From Lepturacanthus savala (taxonomy: Eukaryota > Chordata > Actinopteri > Scombriformes > Trichiuridae), in contig CM060462.1 in the NCBI GenBank assembly GCA_030544235.1, forward strand, positions 37,989,526 to 38,053,525: 64,000 bases of DNA, in the 5' to 3' direction. Below, in pieces: positions 35,066 through 46,744 of the stretch. The notes below the pieces were generated by a model that had not been told where the DNA came from, made no database searches, and worked only from the letters and a program-made list of their open reading frames with translations. The position numbers and the translations under genes are program-made. Position 1 is the first letter of the stretch. The number at the start of each line of letters is the position of its first letter.

Positions 35066-35594
35066 GGCCTGGGCAATAAAACAATTTCATGATATATCGA
35101 TTTCCATATCATTGATACAATAAGAGAATAGATTAATTAAAGCTGCTTCCTCCTCGGCTCATAAACATCATATTTCTATTGATAATAGATCAACTTTGAT
35201 ATAAAATGGGCACATTCAGTCTTTATACTCCTGATAATCTTTATTATCCACCGATACAACTATTAGAATAATAATAATTGATTAATATATTAGTTGTTTG
35301 GTTCATAAAATGGTTGATCAGTGTTTCTCAAAGCTGAAGATTCAACCTAAAATGTCTTTTTTTGTCCCAAAGATCATCGGTTTATTATTATAGAGACTAA
35401 AGAAACCAGGAAATAATCAGAGAAGAGAAGCTGGAACCAGAGAATTTAGACATTTTCTACTTTAAAATGACTTAAATGGACGAATCAATCTGTAAAAAAG
35501 TTGGTATTTAGTCACTAAAAGTGACCAATCATTGCAGCTCTAGAATGATATAAGATATTTTATATCAATATGTTTTATCTGTATCACCAGCCCC
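35066..35594. mobile_element. outer MITE interrupted by a nested MITE
   Basis: The left end GGCCTGGGCAATAAAACAA and the right end 'tatcaccagcccc' (reverse complement GGGGCTGGTGATA) look like the imperfect termini of the common fish 'gcctgggcaata' repeat. The block at 35,265-35,543 inside is a different element, so this one was probably split by insertion. Confidence 0.45.
35265..35543 (-). mobile_element. hAT-type MITE, copy 2
   Basis: Reverse complement of the 32.7-kb element: 'ttttttgtcccaaagatcat', 'gagactaaagaaaccaggaa', 'gaagctggaaccagagaatt' and terminal 'attgcagctcta'. The left end is diverged. Confidence 0.7.
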
Positions 35595-36033
35595 TACATT
35601 TATATATTAAAATGAGGTCATTAAGCATTAAACGCCCTCATCTATTTAATGAATCAAATCATTATTCACTGATTATATCGTATTACGTGTATATTACGTG
35701 TTAAAAGTAGGTTGTTAAGCATAAAATGCCTCCAAATATTTAAGAGAAAATCATCAATAATTATTGATATTGATCAATATAACAAAAGGATTAAAAAGTG
35801 AGGGATGCACTGAAATTAAAATTCCCAACGTCCCACAGTGATTAACTTTAAAACAGGAATAAACATGTTATATTCATTAAAATACATGTTGAAATGTCCT
35901 GTGCATTATAATATTGTACTATTATTAATATAATAGTATTATTATTTTTATAGTGTTGGGGATAACCAGAATAATTGTTAATTTGATGATAGAAACATGA
36001 CATTTCTAACATAGTTACTGGAGGGAGGTGACC
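35595..36033. other. AT-rich DNA, no gene seen
   Basis: No supported feature. A 134-codon minus-strand frame crossing into the next element is discussed under rejected items. Confidence 0.35.
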
Positions 36034-36324
36034 TTTGACCTCTGAGGACAATAATAATGAATGTGGCACCACAGAGTGTTCAAATAATTGCTTTTTGTCC
36101 CTTATTTTTTTGGTACATTTATACTTTGACCATGACCTAAATGCATTTAGACAATCTGAAAACGATCCCCAGATGACTGGGAAGTCCCCGTTCCAGGTGG
36201 AAGTGACACCTTTTGTTGTTTTTCTACACATTTTGGTTCCAAATTCAAACATGATTGAACATTAGACCTGGAGGGGGCTGGCGGCCATATTGGATTTGAC
36301 CTCTAACAGTCCTCAGAGGTCAAA
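36034..36324. repeat. 291-bp segment bounded by a 16-bp inverted repeat
   Basis: TTTGACCTCTGAGGAC at 36,034-36,049 is the exact reverse complement of GTCCTCAGAGGTCAAA at 36,309-36,324. The size and perfect arms suggest a MITE, but no second copy is seen in the window and no target duplication is evident. Confidence 0.5.
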
Positions 36325-36839
36325 TCTCACTCCTCCCACACCTGAAAATGAATCTATGGTGTTAAATTGTTATAATATGCGACTCAATCTGCTTTACCAA
36401 TAATATTATTGCATATTATTATATGCAAATTGATATGAGTGATGGCTAGGATTCGTGTATATAGTGATATTCTAACAGGGAACAGGGTCTGATTAGCACC
36501 TTTTGATTAATAAATTTCCATTGTTTGTTCAGGAAAATGTCAAACAAGTGATTTCCAGACACCGGGGGACGTCGTGTACCCATCGATCCCGTCTTTTTTT
36601 TTTTTTCCCCACTTCCAGGTGAGAGGTGTTGTGCTTCCATCAGAGATTATCCCATGATCCCAGACGGGCTAATGTCAGATTAATCCAATTGGATTGATAG
36701 ATTTAATTTACCAACGGATCCGTCCTGAACGTAGAGGTGCTGAAAAGTCAGAGTGAAGGTCTGTCCATGGTCGCGTCTCTAACAGGACGGGGGGGGGGGG
36801 GCGTTTGGATCTACAGCTGTACAGCAGCAACACATCATT
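36325..36839. other. unique DNA with a G run
   Basis: A run of about 12 G at 36,789-36,801. No gene seen. Confidence 0.4.
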
Positions 36840-37320
36840 AAGTCCCGCGATTGGCCGGCGAACATAATGTCACTGAACTTAGACAAGTGCATCGATTTGT
36901 AATAAGCCTTTGGACAAACAAGCCATTCTTTGGGTTGTCAGCATATCAATACATGTAAGCAAGTCATTACTGACAGTCGCTGACGTTATCGATCTTAGAA
37001 AGTTTCACTTTCAACCACAAATCCCCCTCACGGCAAAGTCATCTCTACGAGGAATACTCGCTGGGCGGATATGTAGATGTTTCTATGTTTTCTATGGTTT
37101 TTTATTTATTTTTTCCGTGTGTGTGTGTGTGTGTTGGGTTTTTCCATTGAACGCCACTGATTGGAATTGTCAGTCCTGCAGGCAAATGGCTGGTCATGGT
37201 CGGCTGTGTGCGACAGGGAGAAGAGAATCAGTCACAGTAATGATTCCGGTCGACTACATCCCGGAGTCTGTCAATCAACTGATCACGGCCCGTATTCTAA
37301 CAGCGTGATTTCTACTCTCA
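36840..37320. promoter_or_regulatory. GC-balanced unique island, candidate regulatory DNA
   Basis: Repeat-free except (GT)n at 37,117-37,134. Contains 'tcccgcgattggccggcg' with a CCAAT-type word in reverse, 'gacgttatcgatcttag', and a frame of 132 codons (36,910-37,308) that crosses the microsatellite and has no domain. More likely non-coding. Confidence 0.22.
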
Positions 37321-38374
37321 GGTGGCAGAATCAAGAATAATCCAACCTGCATTACTGGAGGGGTTTTGGTCACTTTCAGGGCTGCGAAACAAACTGTAAA
37401 TACAAAAGTGATAAATTAGCATGAGGAAAACTGAGCTGTGGGGGAGTTCTGCAATGTAGGTCATGTAAAATATGTGAAAAGATCAGGTTGTTAGAAGGAT
37501 GTAGATCACCAGTGAGTTAAGTCTGTTTTCCTGCTATAAGTGATAAATATCTCTACAACCACAAAGTTATTGAAACTGGTATCAACATGTGACGTGACTA
37601 GAGAAGAGTCAGAATAAATTCATGTTGCTGTTACTGAGTAAATATGTGAGTAAAAACAAAATCCTTATGATTTTATTACGACACATTGGGAACAACACCC
37701 ACTTAAATCCTGAATCAAAATGTGAAGAAAAGTTGTCATATTTTAAAATTACAGAAAATAAAGACAGATTAGCATTAGGTTGTTCAAATAAATATCAGTG
37801 TCATCTATCAATCTATTTACTGTATGAACTGAAACATCTTCAGGATAATATCATATATCATATTTAGTTGTATGACCATAGTTTCTGAGAACTGTTTCAC
37901 ATCAGTACTGCATAGAGGGAACTTCTGGCTGCCTCAGAAACATCATCATCCCTACAACAGGAACAAGGTTTAAGGATGGGGTTGGCCATTTGTTGGTCTG
38001 GAACCAACATGCTGCCGGTTTACTGGTTGAAACTCACATTTCAAATGCATTTCCTCTTCAGCATAAGGCAACATGACCTCTTTACATATTTTGATATAGG
38101 CAAACTGATCCAGTTCTACTCAATATTGAAGTAATTGTACAAAAAACAAGACACTTCTCTTAAGAATTCACTTAGATATGAAATAACTGGGATATCATAG
38201 TGGTAAAAAAAAAAAAAGTGCACTTTTTTCTCCTGTTTTGTAAATTGAGATTAAAACTGTTCACTTGATATCAAATTGCACTAAATGTGACCCTTAAACC
38301 ATTAATTTAAAGGGTCCCATCCACATGACTCATGGCATAGCATAAAATAGTTAAAATAGTTAATGTACTTTTAC

Positions 38375-38377
<3 letters not shown>
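37321..38377. other. AT-rich DNA, no gene seen
   Basis: Nothing recognised. Confidence 0.4.
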
Positions 38378-38470
<93 letters not shown>

Positions 38471-38477
38471 ATATATA

Positions 38478-38523
<46 letters not shown>
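38378..38523. repeat. compound (TA)n(TG)n microsatellite
   Basis: (TA)n to about 38,432, (GT)n to 38,466, a short TATG-rich bridge, then (TG)n to 38,520. Confidence 0.95.
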
Positions 38524-39065
38524 CTGTCATGTTATGGGTCCCATTTTAAAGTTGTATTATCTAGGAAAAATAGTTAAAAGTATTTTTTTTCAGGATGAAA
38601 CTTTTTCTGCTTGCGTTAATTAGCAGCAGAAAAACTGCAGCTAAAAGGGTAAAAAATGTCAGATTAATGTCAGATATATGACCTTATATACGTAAGTTCT
38701 TGTTATTTTGTTCATTTCTGGTCCATGTATATAAAATATTTAAATGTTATATTTCAACGTTATGTAAAACTATTATGTTTTATATGTTGGTCTTTCAAAA
38801 GTAATCAAAAACAAGTGAATTATCCTAAATAAACCACTTCCTGTTAGAGGTTTAAACACTAAATATCAATAGAATAGTCAATAACTGAGTTAGTAATGAA
38901 ACATTAATAATGGTTGTTAGGATTTATTTTGGTTTCAGACATATTTTGTATAATTAAACCTCAAATTGATCTGGAACACTGTTGCTGTTCATGGGAAAAT
39001 AACATAAGAGGGTTAAGATAGTGGTATTTGAGTTGGTCCTAGTGATTGATCTGATAATAAAGACA
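38524..39065. other. AT-rich DNA, no gene seen
   Basis: 'aacataagagggttaag' near 39,000-39,017 could be a right terminus (GAGGG|TTAA) of the TTAA MITE family, but no core precedes it. Confidence 0.35.
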
Positions 39066-39075
39066 CTCACACACA

Positions 39076-39110
<35 letters not shown>
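39066..39110. repeat. (CA)n microsatellite
   Basis: CA run with one early interruption. Confidence 0.95.
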
Positions 39111-39112
<2 letters not shown>

Positions 39113-39849
39113 CCTGATAGATTATAATTAATGTTATTCATGTTTACAACCTACACAATGTTCCTTTGGCTTTTAACTCCATGTCTTTAAAGCTTCTGTG
39201 AGAAAAATGTCATTGGAATGAGTCAAAGCAGTAATTAGTTCAGGGCCATTCATGTCACTCTAGTGCACATATTTAAGTAGAGGTTAACTGAGAAACCATC
39301 ACTCTGTAGTGTAGTAGCAGCTTTTATCACTGAAGTGAACTGGAGCTGAAACACCAGCGATGCCACCATATCATTCAGTCACATGTGTTTTCAACAGAAA
39401 TCGATGCAAAGCAAGAGAATTCCAAACATATGAAACCAATGTTATTACTCACAAAGTGGAAAATCTGATCATATAAGGCGTCATTTTCAAAAACTAATGG
39501 TCTGGTGCTGCTGGATCAACATTTATTTCTTTTTCTTTGCAGTTAAGGTTGTAAATTATCCTATTTTGTCTGTTTTTCCAATGGAATTTAATTGAATCTT
39601 CATGTAATTGTCTTCATAACCTGAAATGACTGGGAGGTTCATTTGAAAGGTCTCAGCTATGTGAAATATTCAGAGGGTTTAGAAAAAAAAGGCTGAGAGC
39701 AGCTGATGCCATTTCAACACTCAGTTGATGTGGGAACACTGGATATTAATACGTTTCACAAAAAGAATAATAAAAAAATAATGCGCTTTTCTCCTGGAGG
39801 AAATGTTAATCCTCATCAAATCGGTATCAGATTGCACAGATAAGGTTGT
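39111..39849. other. unique AT-rich DNA, no gene seen
   Basis: Nothing recognised. Confidence 0.4.
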
Positions 39850-40530
39850 AAAGTGAGTCTGAGGATAGTTTCATGCTATGAAAGTCAGTGGGACTCCTTT
39901 AGGTTGAATTAAATGAAAGTAAATGAATAAATAAAATCTACCTCCCCTAGACAGTGACTTCCATCTTTGAAAATCCTCCAAAATTCTGAATAAAAGACAA
40001 CCGGTTGTGAGACAGTGATGCTCACATGTCAAATGTCCATCAGCAATAGGGATATCCTGGTCATGTGACCTGATAAATTGCATGTCTTTCAAAATAAAAG
40101 CCCTCTTTTTACACCTAGCTTTGGTTTTAGAAGACAATGTTATATAGTTTCATGCTATGTAAGTCAATGGGACTAGGATTTATGCAATAGGAATTTTCCA
40201 CATTTGCATAATGTTGTCCATCAGCAATAGGGATATCCTGGTCATGTGACGTCATAAATTGTATGTCCTTCAAAATAAAAGCCCTATTTTTACACATAGC
40301 TTTAGGTTTACATAGGTTTTAGAAAACAATGTTATATAGTTTCATGCTATGTAAGTCAATGGGACTAGGATTTATGCAATAGGAATTTTCCACATTTGCA
40401 TAATGTTGTCCATCAGCAATAGGGATATCCTGGTCATGTGACCTGATAAATTGCATGTCCTTCAAAATAAAAGCCCCCTTTTTATGCCTAACTGTAAAAA
40501 CTGATTTTATATCACAGCTTTTTTAGAAAA
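39850..40530 (+). mobile_element. TTAA MITE family, three tandem cores
   Basis: GGATATCC cores lie near 40,050, 40,229 and 40,430. The last two sit in tandem units of 192 bp (GGTTTTAG at 40,123 and 40,315) that differ at only a few positions. Each unit holds 'atagtttcatgctatgtaag', 'tcaatgggactaggattta', 'ccacatttgcataatg' and the core with GGTCATGTGAC. Near-identity means the expansion is much younger than the element. Outer termini not identified. Confidence 0.85.
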
Positions 40531-42179
40531 ATGAATTAAAATCTCCAGAAACATGTGAGGAGTTTGTTCTCATGTCGTGTTGAAGGCTGAAGCTGCATCT
40601 TATCAGCCTTTTCTGACCGATTGAACATCCAAGTGAACCACCTGCAGACAGAAGACATTTATCTAAACGGAGGCCTTTTTTTCTCAGGGACACTTGAAGA
40701 CAGTCCTATTTTTTTTCTCATTTGGATTACTGTAACTCACTCTGTTACTGAAAAGTGTTTCTTACAACCCCTCGGAAATGCTGCAGCAATGCTTGGAGCA
40801 GAGGGAAAAAAAAAGGAGAGATCTCTGCTGCAGCGACCTGTGAGTTTCAGAATTGATTTTTTAAGATTCTACTTTCATGGCTCAGCTGTCTATGTCCCGT
40901 GGCTATATCACAATCCTTGAAGTCGTGTGGCACAGTTTGAGATCCTCAGGCTGGGCCCTTTTTTTTGGGTTGGTCCAAGGTCTTGATTGAAAAGAATCTA
41001 AAAAACTACATATATAAAAAAAATAAAAGTGGTCTGGTATGAGAACCGGTTGAATTAAGATATTTCCAAACAGAAATAATTACCCCTTCTATCCACTGAC
41101 ATATTAATCAGGCTTCAGAAATCGGCTCCTTCTTAATATATGAGCGCCATTATATTTAATAATGGACTCTTCAAAAATGTAATATTCCACAGGCTATTCA
41201 ACTTTCTTGAACCCGACTTCATCACTCTGCAGAAACCTTGAAGGTTCCAGCTTGTAAACTTTTCGTTGGTTTTATTTTGAAATTCCCTAAGAAGATATAT
41301 TTGTAGTTTTATGCATTAAAAATTAACTAACTATAGTTTAATGTCTCTCTGCAGCCGTATTAGAACAAGTCATTTAGTGTCTGTCCTACTAATATGAACC
41401 ATTTTAATCCTATTTTTCTTGCAATTTAAATATATATACAGTATAATTAGAGGGTCAGTATTTGACATTTTGTACCAAAAAATCACACAAAATCATGATT
41501 TTTGTAAAAAAAAAATATATTTATTGTATTTTCTCATCTTGCCAAATGAACGAAATATGTTTAGAATTTACTTTATGGTCCATGTAACACAGTGTTTGAA
41601 CCTACAATAGTAAAACTCAGAGGCTTTTGAGCAAATTATACACACAGGAGGATAATTCCCAAAATATATCACTAGTGGACCCTTTAAAGAATATATGTGC
41701 AAATATATAGTCTTTTTAGAGTTTAAATAAAGTGTTTTACTTATTACTTTTTGTAGAGGCGCAAAAAGGAATCAAGATAATATATTTGTTTTAAATTAAA
41801 AATTGAATTATTGCAGAAATTAAATAGGTTAATAAACTCATGGGTTCGGCTGTGACATCACAACTTCACAGAAATCCTGACAGCTCTTTATTAAAGCACA
41901 TTATCTGAATTTATTTTGAAACATGGGACAGAATTTCCATAGTAGCGACACCTTCTTATAATAAAAAAAAGATGATGATATGGGATATTTAACTTTATTC
42001 ATTTTGGTCTTTGGTCAAATTTTCTCATTGGAATAAGATGATCTTTAATTTGAAATTGAAAAAATACAGTAAATTAAAAAAAATATATATATAGAGAGCT
42101 ACTGAAAAAATGTCTCAAATCCACATATTTGAAGGCTAATTCTCAACTATTTTCCTTTTCTGTACTTTATTCACACAGG
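40531..42179. other. AT-rich DNA, no gene seen
   Basis: A 99-codon frame at 40,621-40,920 has no recognisable domain. 41,430-41,690 ('tagagggtcagtatttgac', 'ctagtggaccctttaaag') resembles a fish interspersed repeat with inverted 'gggtc'/'gaccc' ends, but I cannot classify it. Confidence 0.35.
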
Positions 42180-42740
42180 AAAGTCAAGACTATTATACAA
42201 TGCCTTTATTTTCTGACCTTGAATCCGTGAACGTGTGCTTCAAACTGCAGAGTTGGGCCTGGATATAATACAGCAATTTGTGGCTTTTGAAAATGATATG
42301 TGAATGTCAATGAAACCATTTGAACGGGGAGATATTTGCTGTGATTAGCTCCGTTAAGATTTTAATTCCTGGAGATTTCCGAGCCGGATTCTGACGGGGA
42401 TTTATGTTGAGCTAATGTAGCTCATGTTATAGTATGACTGTGAAACGAGGTAGGATTCCGTTAATTAAGTCGTTAAATATTCATATTAATTCCCGCGCGT
42501 TTGGTTCCAATTCATCCGCCGCGTTTTGAAAAAACTGAACATTCTTCTGCACAGAAATGACATCATAATGTAATTGTTGTTTGGTTGTAAGGAGAGCTCT
42601 ATCATCAAAGATGACTTAAGCACTGTTTTATCCCGAGATAATACTCTTAGATGCGAATTATCTACTTATTGGTTAATCCCATCACACTTATTTCCTGAGG
42701 GTTACAGTGGCCTAACGTGATTCCGGGCGTGTTTTGACAT
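42180..42740. promoter_or_regulatory. GC-balanced unique island, candidate regulatory DNA
   Basis: Repeat-free with many homeodomain-like words: 'ccgttaattaagtcgttaa', 'attcatattaattcccgcg', 'gcgaattatctacttattgg'. No protein-like frame. A good second candidate for a conserved non-coding element. Confidence 0.3.
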
Positions 42741-42744
42741 TCCT

Positions 42745-42754
42745 CACACACACA

Positions 42755-42816
<62 letters not shown>

Positions 42817-42847
42817 GAAAGAGCTTATTCTGTCATCCTATTGTATA

Positions 42848-42892
<45 letters not shown>

Positions 42893-42900
42893 TGTGTGTG
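42745..42900. repeat. facing (CA)n and (TG)n microsatellites
   Basis: CA run 42,745-42,814 and TG run 42,853-42,900, separated by 38 bases that begin GGGAAAGAGCT. The arms are complementary and can form a long hairpin. Confidence 0.92.
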
Positions 42901-43042
42901 GTGAATTCCCACATGACTCAACAGTATCTGTGCAGTGGAAAAAAAAAAAAAAAAGAGAGGTTGCAGGGAGCTTTTATCAGCCGCTGTTGAAGGTGACAAT
43001 TAATGTCAGAGATGTGATGTGTTCCAGCTCTTGGGTGGGAAA

Positions 43043-43071
43043 GTGTGTGAGTGTGTGTGTGTGTGTGTGTC
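43043..43071. repeat. (GT)n microsatellite
   Basis: About 14 GT units after 'aagtgtgtga'. Confidence 0.9.
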
Positions 43072-43150
43072 TGGTAATGGTTTAGAGGTGAGTATAACAT
43101 GGATCTTTAGATCAATAGATGGCGTTGGTGGTTATGACGAGACATTTTAA

Positions 43151-43640
43151 CCCTCTATTACATAGTGTTGCCTTATGGTGATATTTTATCTTCATTTTTT
43201 TCAAAAATCTGTGATTTAAAATGAAATGTAAGCTTTTATTTTGAAGGACATACCGTTTATAAGGTCACATGACCAGGATATCCTGTTTGACAGTCCCTTT
43301 TCCTCATGGGCATTTGACATATGAGCTTTTATTCAGAATTTGGAAAAAAAAGTTTTCAACAAATACAACGATATGCAAATGCTGCTTTTATTTTGAAGGA
43401 CATACAGTTTATGAGGTCACATGACCAGGATATCCTGTTTGCTCATGTGAGCATCATTTTCTCACAAACTGAAATTGTCTTTACTTAGAATTTTTGGGAA
43501 AAAAAATGTTTTGCAAATATGCTAGAATAGATGTGTTGTCATGGCAACAATATGCAAATATGTAAAATTCCTAGTGTATACAACCTAATGGAGTCTCATT
43601 GATTTACATAGATGCAACTATTCAAAGTGTAAAAGTGTAT
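43151..43640 (-). mobile_element. TTAA MITE family, two-core copy
   Basis: The right terminus in minus orientation is intact: TTAA (43,147-43,150) then CCCTCTATTACATAG. Two cores lie in reverse orientation, each GGTCACATGACC followed by AGGATATCC (near 43,277 and 43,430). The block 'catggcaacaatatgcaaat' and 'ttgatttacatagatgcaac' follows. The other terminus is not clear. Confidence 0.82.
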
Positions 43641-43922
43641 GTTTACTCTGGATAATTAAATTTAGCCTCTATATGACTCTATATGTTTGTGCAATTACTT
43701 ATAAGACTTTACTTTATTGCTCCATAGATGAATTGGGCTACTAACTCATGATTTCCAAGTGGTTTCCAACCTAAATAGGTGTTTTTTTTGGGGGGCGGAG
43801 CTAATTTTTTCACCTTTTATGCTTTATTCCAGCTGAACATACTTCAACATTGTACATTTTAAATTGATTCTGGTCCTGATACAACTATCTCACAGGTACT
43901 ATACTGCATTAAGACTGATAAA

Positions 43923-44150
43923 TACAGTGCATCCGTATTCACAGCGCTTCACTTTTTCCACATTTTGTTATGTTACAGCCTTTCAATTCATTAGCAATTA
44001 GCAGCAATTATAGCCTCAAGTCTTTTTGAATATGATGCCATAAGGCATTTGTTGTGTGTAGAATGTTGAGGGAAAAAATTAATTAAATCCATTTTGGAAT
44101 AAGGCTGTAACATGACAAAATGTGGAAAAAGTGAAAGGCTGTGCACTGTA
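43923..44150. mobile_element. internally deleted Tc1-like element
   Basis: The ends are long inverted repeats: TACAGTGCATCCG and 'cactttttccacattttgtt' on the left, 'acaaaatgtggaaaaagtg' and 'ctgtgcactgta' on the right. TA borders fit Tc1/mariner target duplication. The middle keeps 'tagcctcaagtctttttgaa', a piece of the parent element. At 228 bp no transposase remains. Identification rests on the well-known fish Tc1 termini. Confidence 0.85.
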
Positions 44151-45876
44151 GGCCCAGTGGGAACAGGTTAAAGATATATTGAACTAAAAATTCTGACTAG
44201 TCAGAATCAAATACCTCAAACTGGAATTATTACTATTGGTATTTCAGTTCAGGATATCAGTAATTTACATAAAAGACAATGACAAACCCAATACCCGTGA
44301 ATGGCAAAAATGGCGTCATGTGCCCTCGGAAGATCGTAGTTGTGGATATATCTGCAACACATTTCCACAGTGACTTTTAAATGTTAAAATGGCTTGCCAT
44401 AGGTGGTGGAAGAAGAAGAAGAGGAGGAGGAGGAGGAGGAGTGTGGCTGTCTGTGAGAAACTGTGGAACATGGCCAAGTTCTCCATTAGGGAGCCCTGCA
44501 AGGTCACTCCAGTATGCAGTCCTTGTGCCAAGCGACCCAGGCTTCTCTCGGTCTGTCCTACGAGGAGGGAAAAAAAAAGAGGAAGACGGGAAGGGAGGGG
44601 GTTAGGAAGTAGAAAAAGAGAGAGCAACAGATAGAGAGAGAGACACCAGGACAAAGAGAGAGGCAGCTACAAGAAATGCGGGCCACAGTCCAACCCATCT
44701 GGGAGGTTCTCGGCAGACAGACGGTGCCAGAGGTCACCGGCAGAAGACGACCCCCATCTTTGTAGAATGTCTGAGGGTTCCTCGCGAGAAAATGAGTTTT
44801 AAGAAGGAATAAGAAACCGCTCGAGATCCTTAATCAGAGCAAAGGTCCGTGTGAAAACAAGGGTGTCGAGACGCTGGAATACGACTTTTCCCCGAGTCCT
44901 GGTGGCTCGCTGCCAGCCAGGTGGCTGCTGGTTTAATATCCGACCGGACAGGTACTCGCTGCCCTTGAGACGGGAAAAACAACCCAGGCTATGTTGGGTT
45001 TGTTTGGCTCCGTCTATGAGCCGCTGTTAATTTAGCGATTTTTCAATTTAGTTTGAGTTTTGCTCTTGTGTCAAATGCCTTTATTAGTTTTAGTCATATT
45101 TACTCAACCTCTATTTTTTTTTTTAGCTCAATTTGCTTCGTGAGCCACATACAGTTGACCCTCAATTTACAAAACAGGAGAGATGATAGAAGAAAAAAGT
45201 ACAATTACAACAGCATGATGCCTCAGTTATTCCTTAATTCAATCACAAAATATTCACTCACTGAACAACATTTACTTCAACTTCAAGTTCTCTTTTATTT
45301 GGACTTTTTTTAGTGTCATAATTCAATATTTCGATCTCATATTTTGGAAAAAAAAAACTGAAATACGCAAATGGACTAATTGTATTAAATACCAGATTAT
45401 TTCACCTGATAAGATTTACTTTCAGCAGCAGGTGAAGTTATCTCCTGTCTTAAAAAACATTTACAAATCAAAACTGTAAATTCTGAAAAGAAAGAAGAGA
45501 CTGATTCAGATTTTTGACATCGTTGTTACAAGAAATGTGGACAGTAAATAATTGTATGATATTAAATTGGGTCCACACAATAAAAACATGACTAAAAACA
45601 ACAATAATTGATAATAATTCCACCAATTACATCACAGTTTTTTCTCCTGAGCCCTGAAAGATTCTTCACAGGTGTAGAAACAGGCACTGGTCCACTTTTA
45701 CAGTGCATCCATTGGGCTGGATTGGACCTTTTAGTCAAAATGAATCTGTAACAATAGGAATTATTAGTAGGAACCTTTAGTTCAGTGTGACATGGGGACA
45801 TGTTTTGAAGTGACACCACCAGAGTTACCAGACTGAGTTTGTATTTATTAAATTAGATTGAGTTTCATCATGTGTG
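44151..45876. other. mixed unique DNA, no gene seen
   Basis: GAA/GGA-rich run at 44,408-44,441. 44,640-45,060 is GC-richer and repeat-free, possibly regulatory. Overlapping low-complexity frames at 44,316-44,654 come from the purine-rich tract. The rest is AT-rich. Confidence 0.4.
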
Positions 45877-45880
45877 TTAA

Positions 45881-46400
45881 CTCTGTGATGCATTAATATT
45901 TCTTACACATGGTAAAAATGGTTTTGAATGACTTAAAATGGCCTAAATAATAGATATATTTGAAAAATATAAGAAAATGTTGCAAACATAGTCTCGGGAT
46001 AGTTTCATGCTATGTAAGGGACTCAACTAGGAAATTATGATATTTGCATATTGTTGCTATGTGGCAACAAATCTATTTTAGCATATTAAAATGAAATCAA
46101 CATTCTGAATAAAAGAAAATCTTAGGTTGTTAGATAATGATGCTCACATGTCAAATGTCCATGAGCAATAGGGATATCCTGGTCATGTGACCTCATAAAT
46201 TGTATGCCCTTCAAAATAAAAGCCCATTTTTCCACACCTACCTGTAAAAACAGCTTTTTATAAAAATGTAGTGCTATATGGCAAATTATTTCATAGTAAA
46301 ACAGCTTAAAGTCAATTTTATATAATATTTTTGTGTTTTCAAAATGACCAGAAACAGAAGTCCTCTGTTGGCAGTTCAATTTCATTGTCCCCTGTTAGCA
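45881..46400 (+). mobile_element. TTAA MITE family, copy with left end
   Basis: TTAA at 45,877-45,880 then a degenerate CTCTGTGATGCATTAAT. 'acacatggtaaaaatgg' and 'aaaatggcctaaataatag' match the left half of copy A, followed by 'gcatattgttgctatgtggc'. One core follows (GGATATCC near 46,171). 46,330-46,400 ('caaaatgaccagaaacagaa', 'gtcccctgttagcaaag') also occurs inverted at 50,945-51,010. Confidence 0.8.
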
Positions 46401-46408
46401 AAGTTTTC

Positions 46409-46409
<1 letters not shown>

Positions 46410-46491
<82 letters not shown>
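46410..46491. repeat. (GT)n microsatellite inside duplicated segment
   Basis: About 41 GT units directly after 'gcaaagttttctt'. The inverted partner has (CA)n at the corresponding place (50,868-50,939), so the microsatellite belonged to the duplicated unit. Confidence 0.95.
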
Positions 46492-46494
<3 letters not shown>

Positions 46495-46499
46495 GTGAA

Positions 46500-46740
46500 G
46501 TCATGAGCAATAGGGATATCCTGGTCATGTGACCTCATAGATTATATGAGACTTTCTGCTGATGTGGGTGAAAACTTTGTTCCAGCAGATAAACTCCTGA
46601 AATATAATTAAAGTTTTAATGAGACATTACAATAAAGAAAATCAGCATCATTTATGCATTTGCTCAACATTTTGCTGTAAATATTAGCTTGCTGTGTATT
46701 GCATGCTAACAAATGCTGTAAATGAAATACATTTTCTAAT
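46500..46740 (+). repeat. core fragment plus segment Y
   Basis: ATGAGCAATAGGGATATCC and GGTCATGTGACC at 46,503-46,540. Then segment Y ('ctttctgctgatg', 'aactcctgaaatataattaa', 'cattttgctgtaaatattag') recurs inverted and tandemly repeated at 51,500-52,515. Confidence 0.75.
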
Positions 46741-46744
46741 TTAA

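Noticed and set aside
35848..36252. 134-codon minus-strand frame
   Set aside because: It crosses the boundary of the inverted-repeat segment at 36,034, has no recognisable domain, and its C-terminal part is Ile/Asn-rich translation of AT-rich DNA.
36910..37308. 132-codon plus-strand frame
   Set aside because: It runs through a (GT)n microsatellite (VCVCVCV) and T-rich sequence, with no domain before or after.
38363..38623. Frames made of IYIYIY, VCVCVC or THTHTH repeats (also at 46.3, 50.8 and 54.0 kb)
   Set aside because: These are translations of dinucleotide microsatellites, not proteins.
44316..44654. 112-codon Leu-rich minus-strand frame as a membrane protein
   Set aside because: It is the complement of a GAA/GGA/GAGA purine tract; low complexity explains the LLLLLLFFFF-type sequence.
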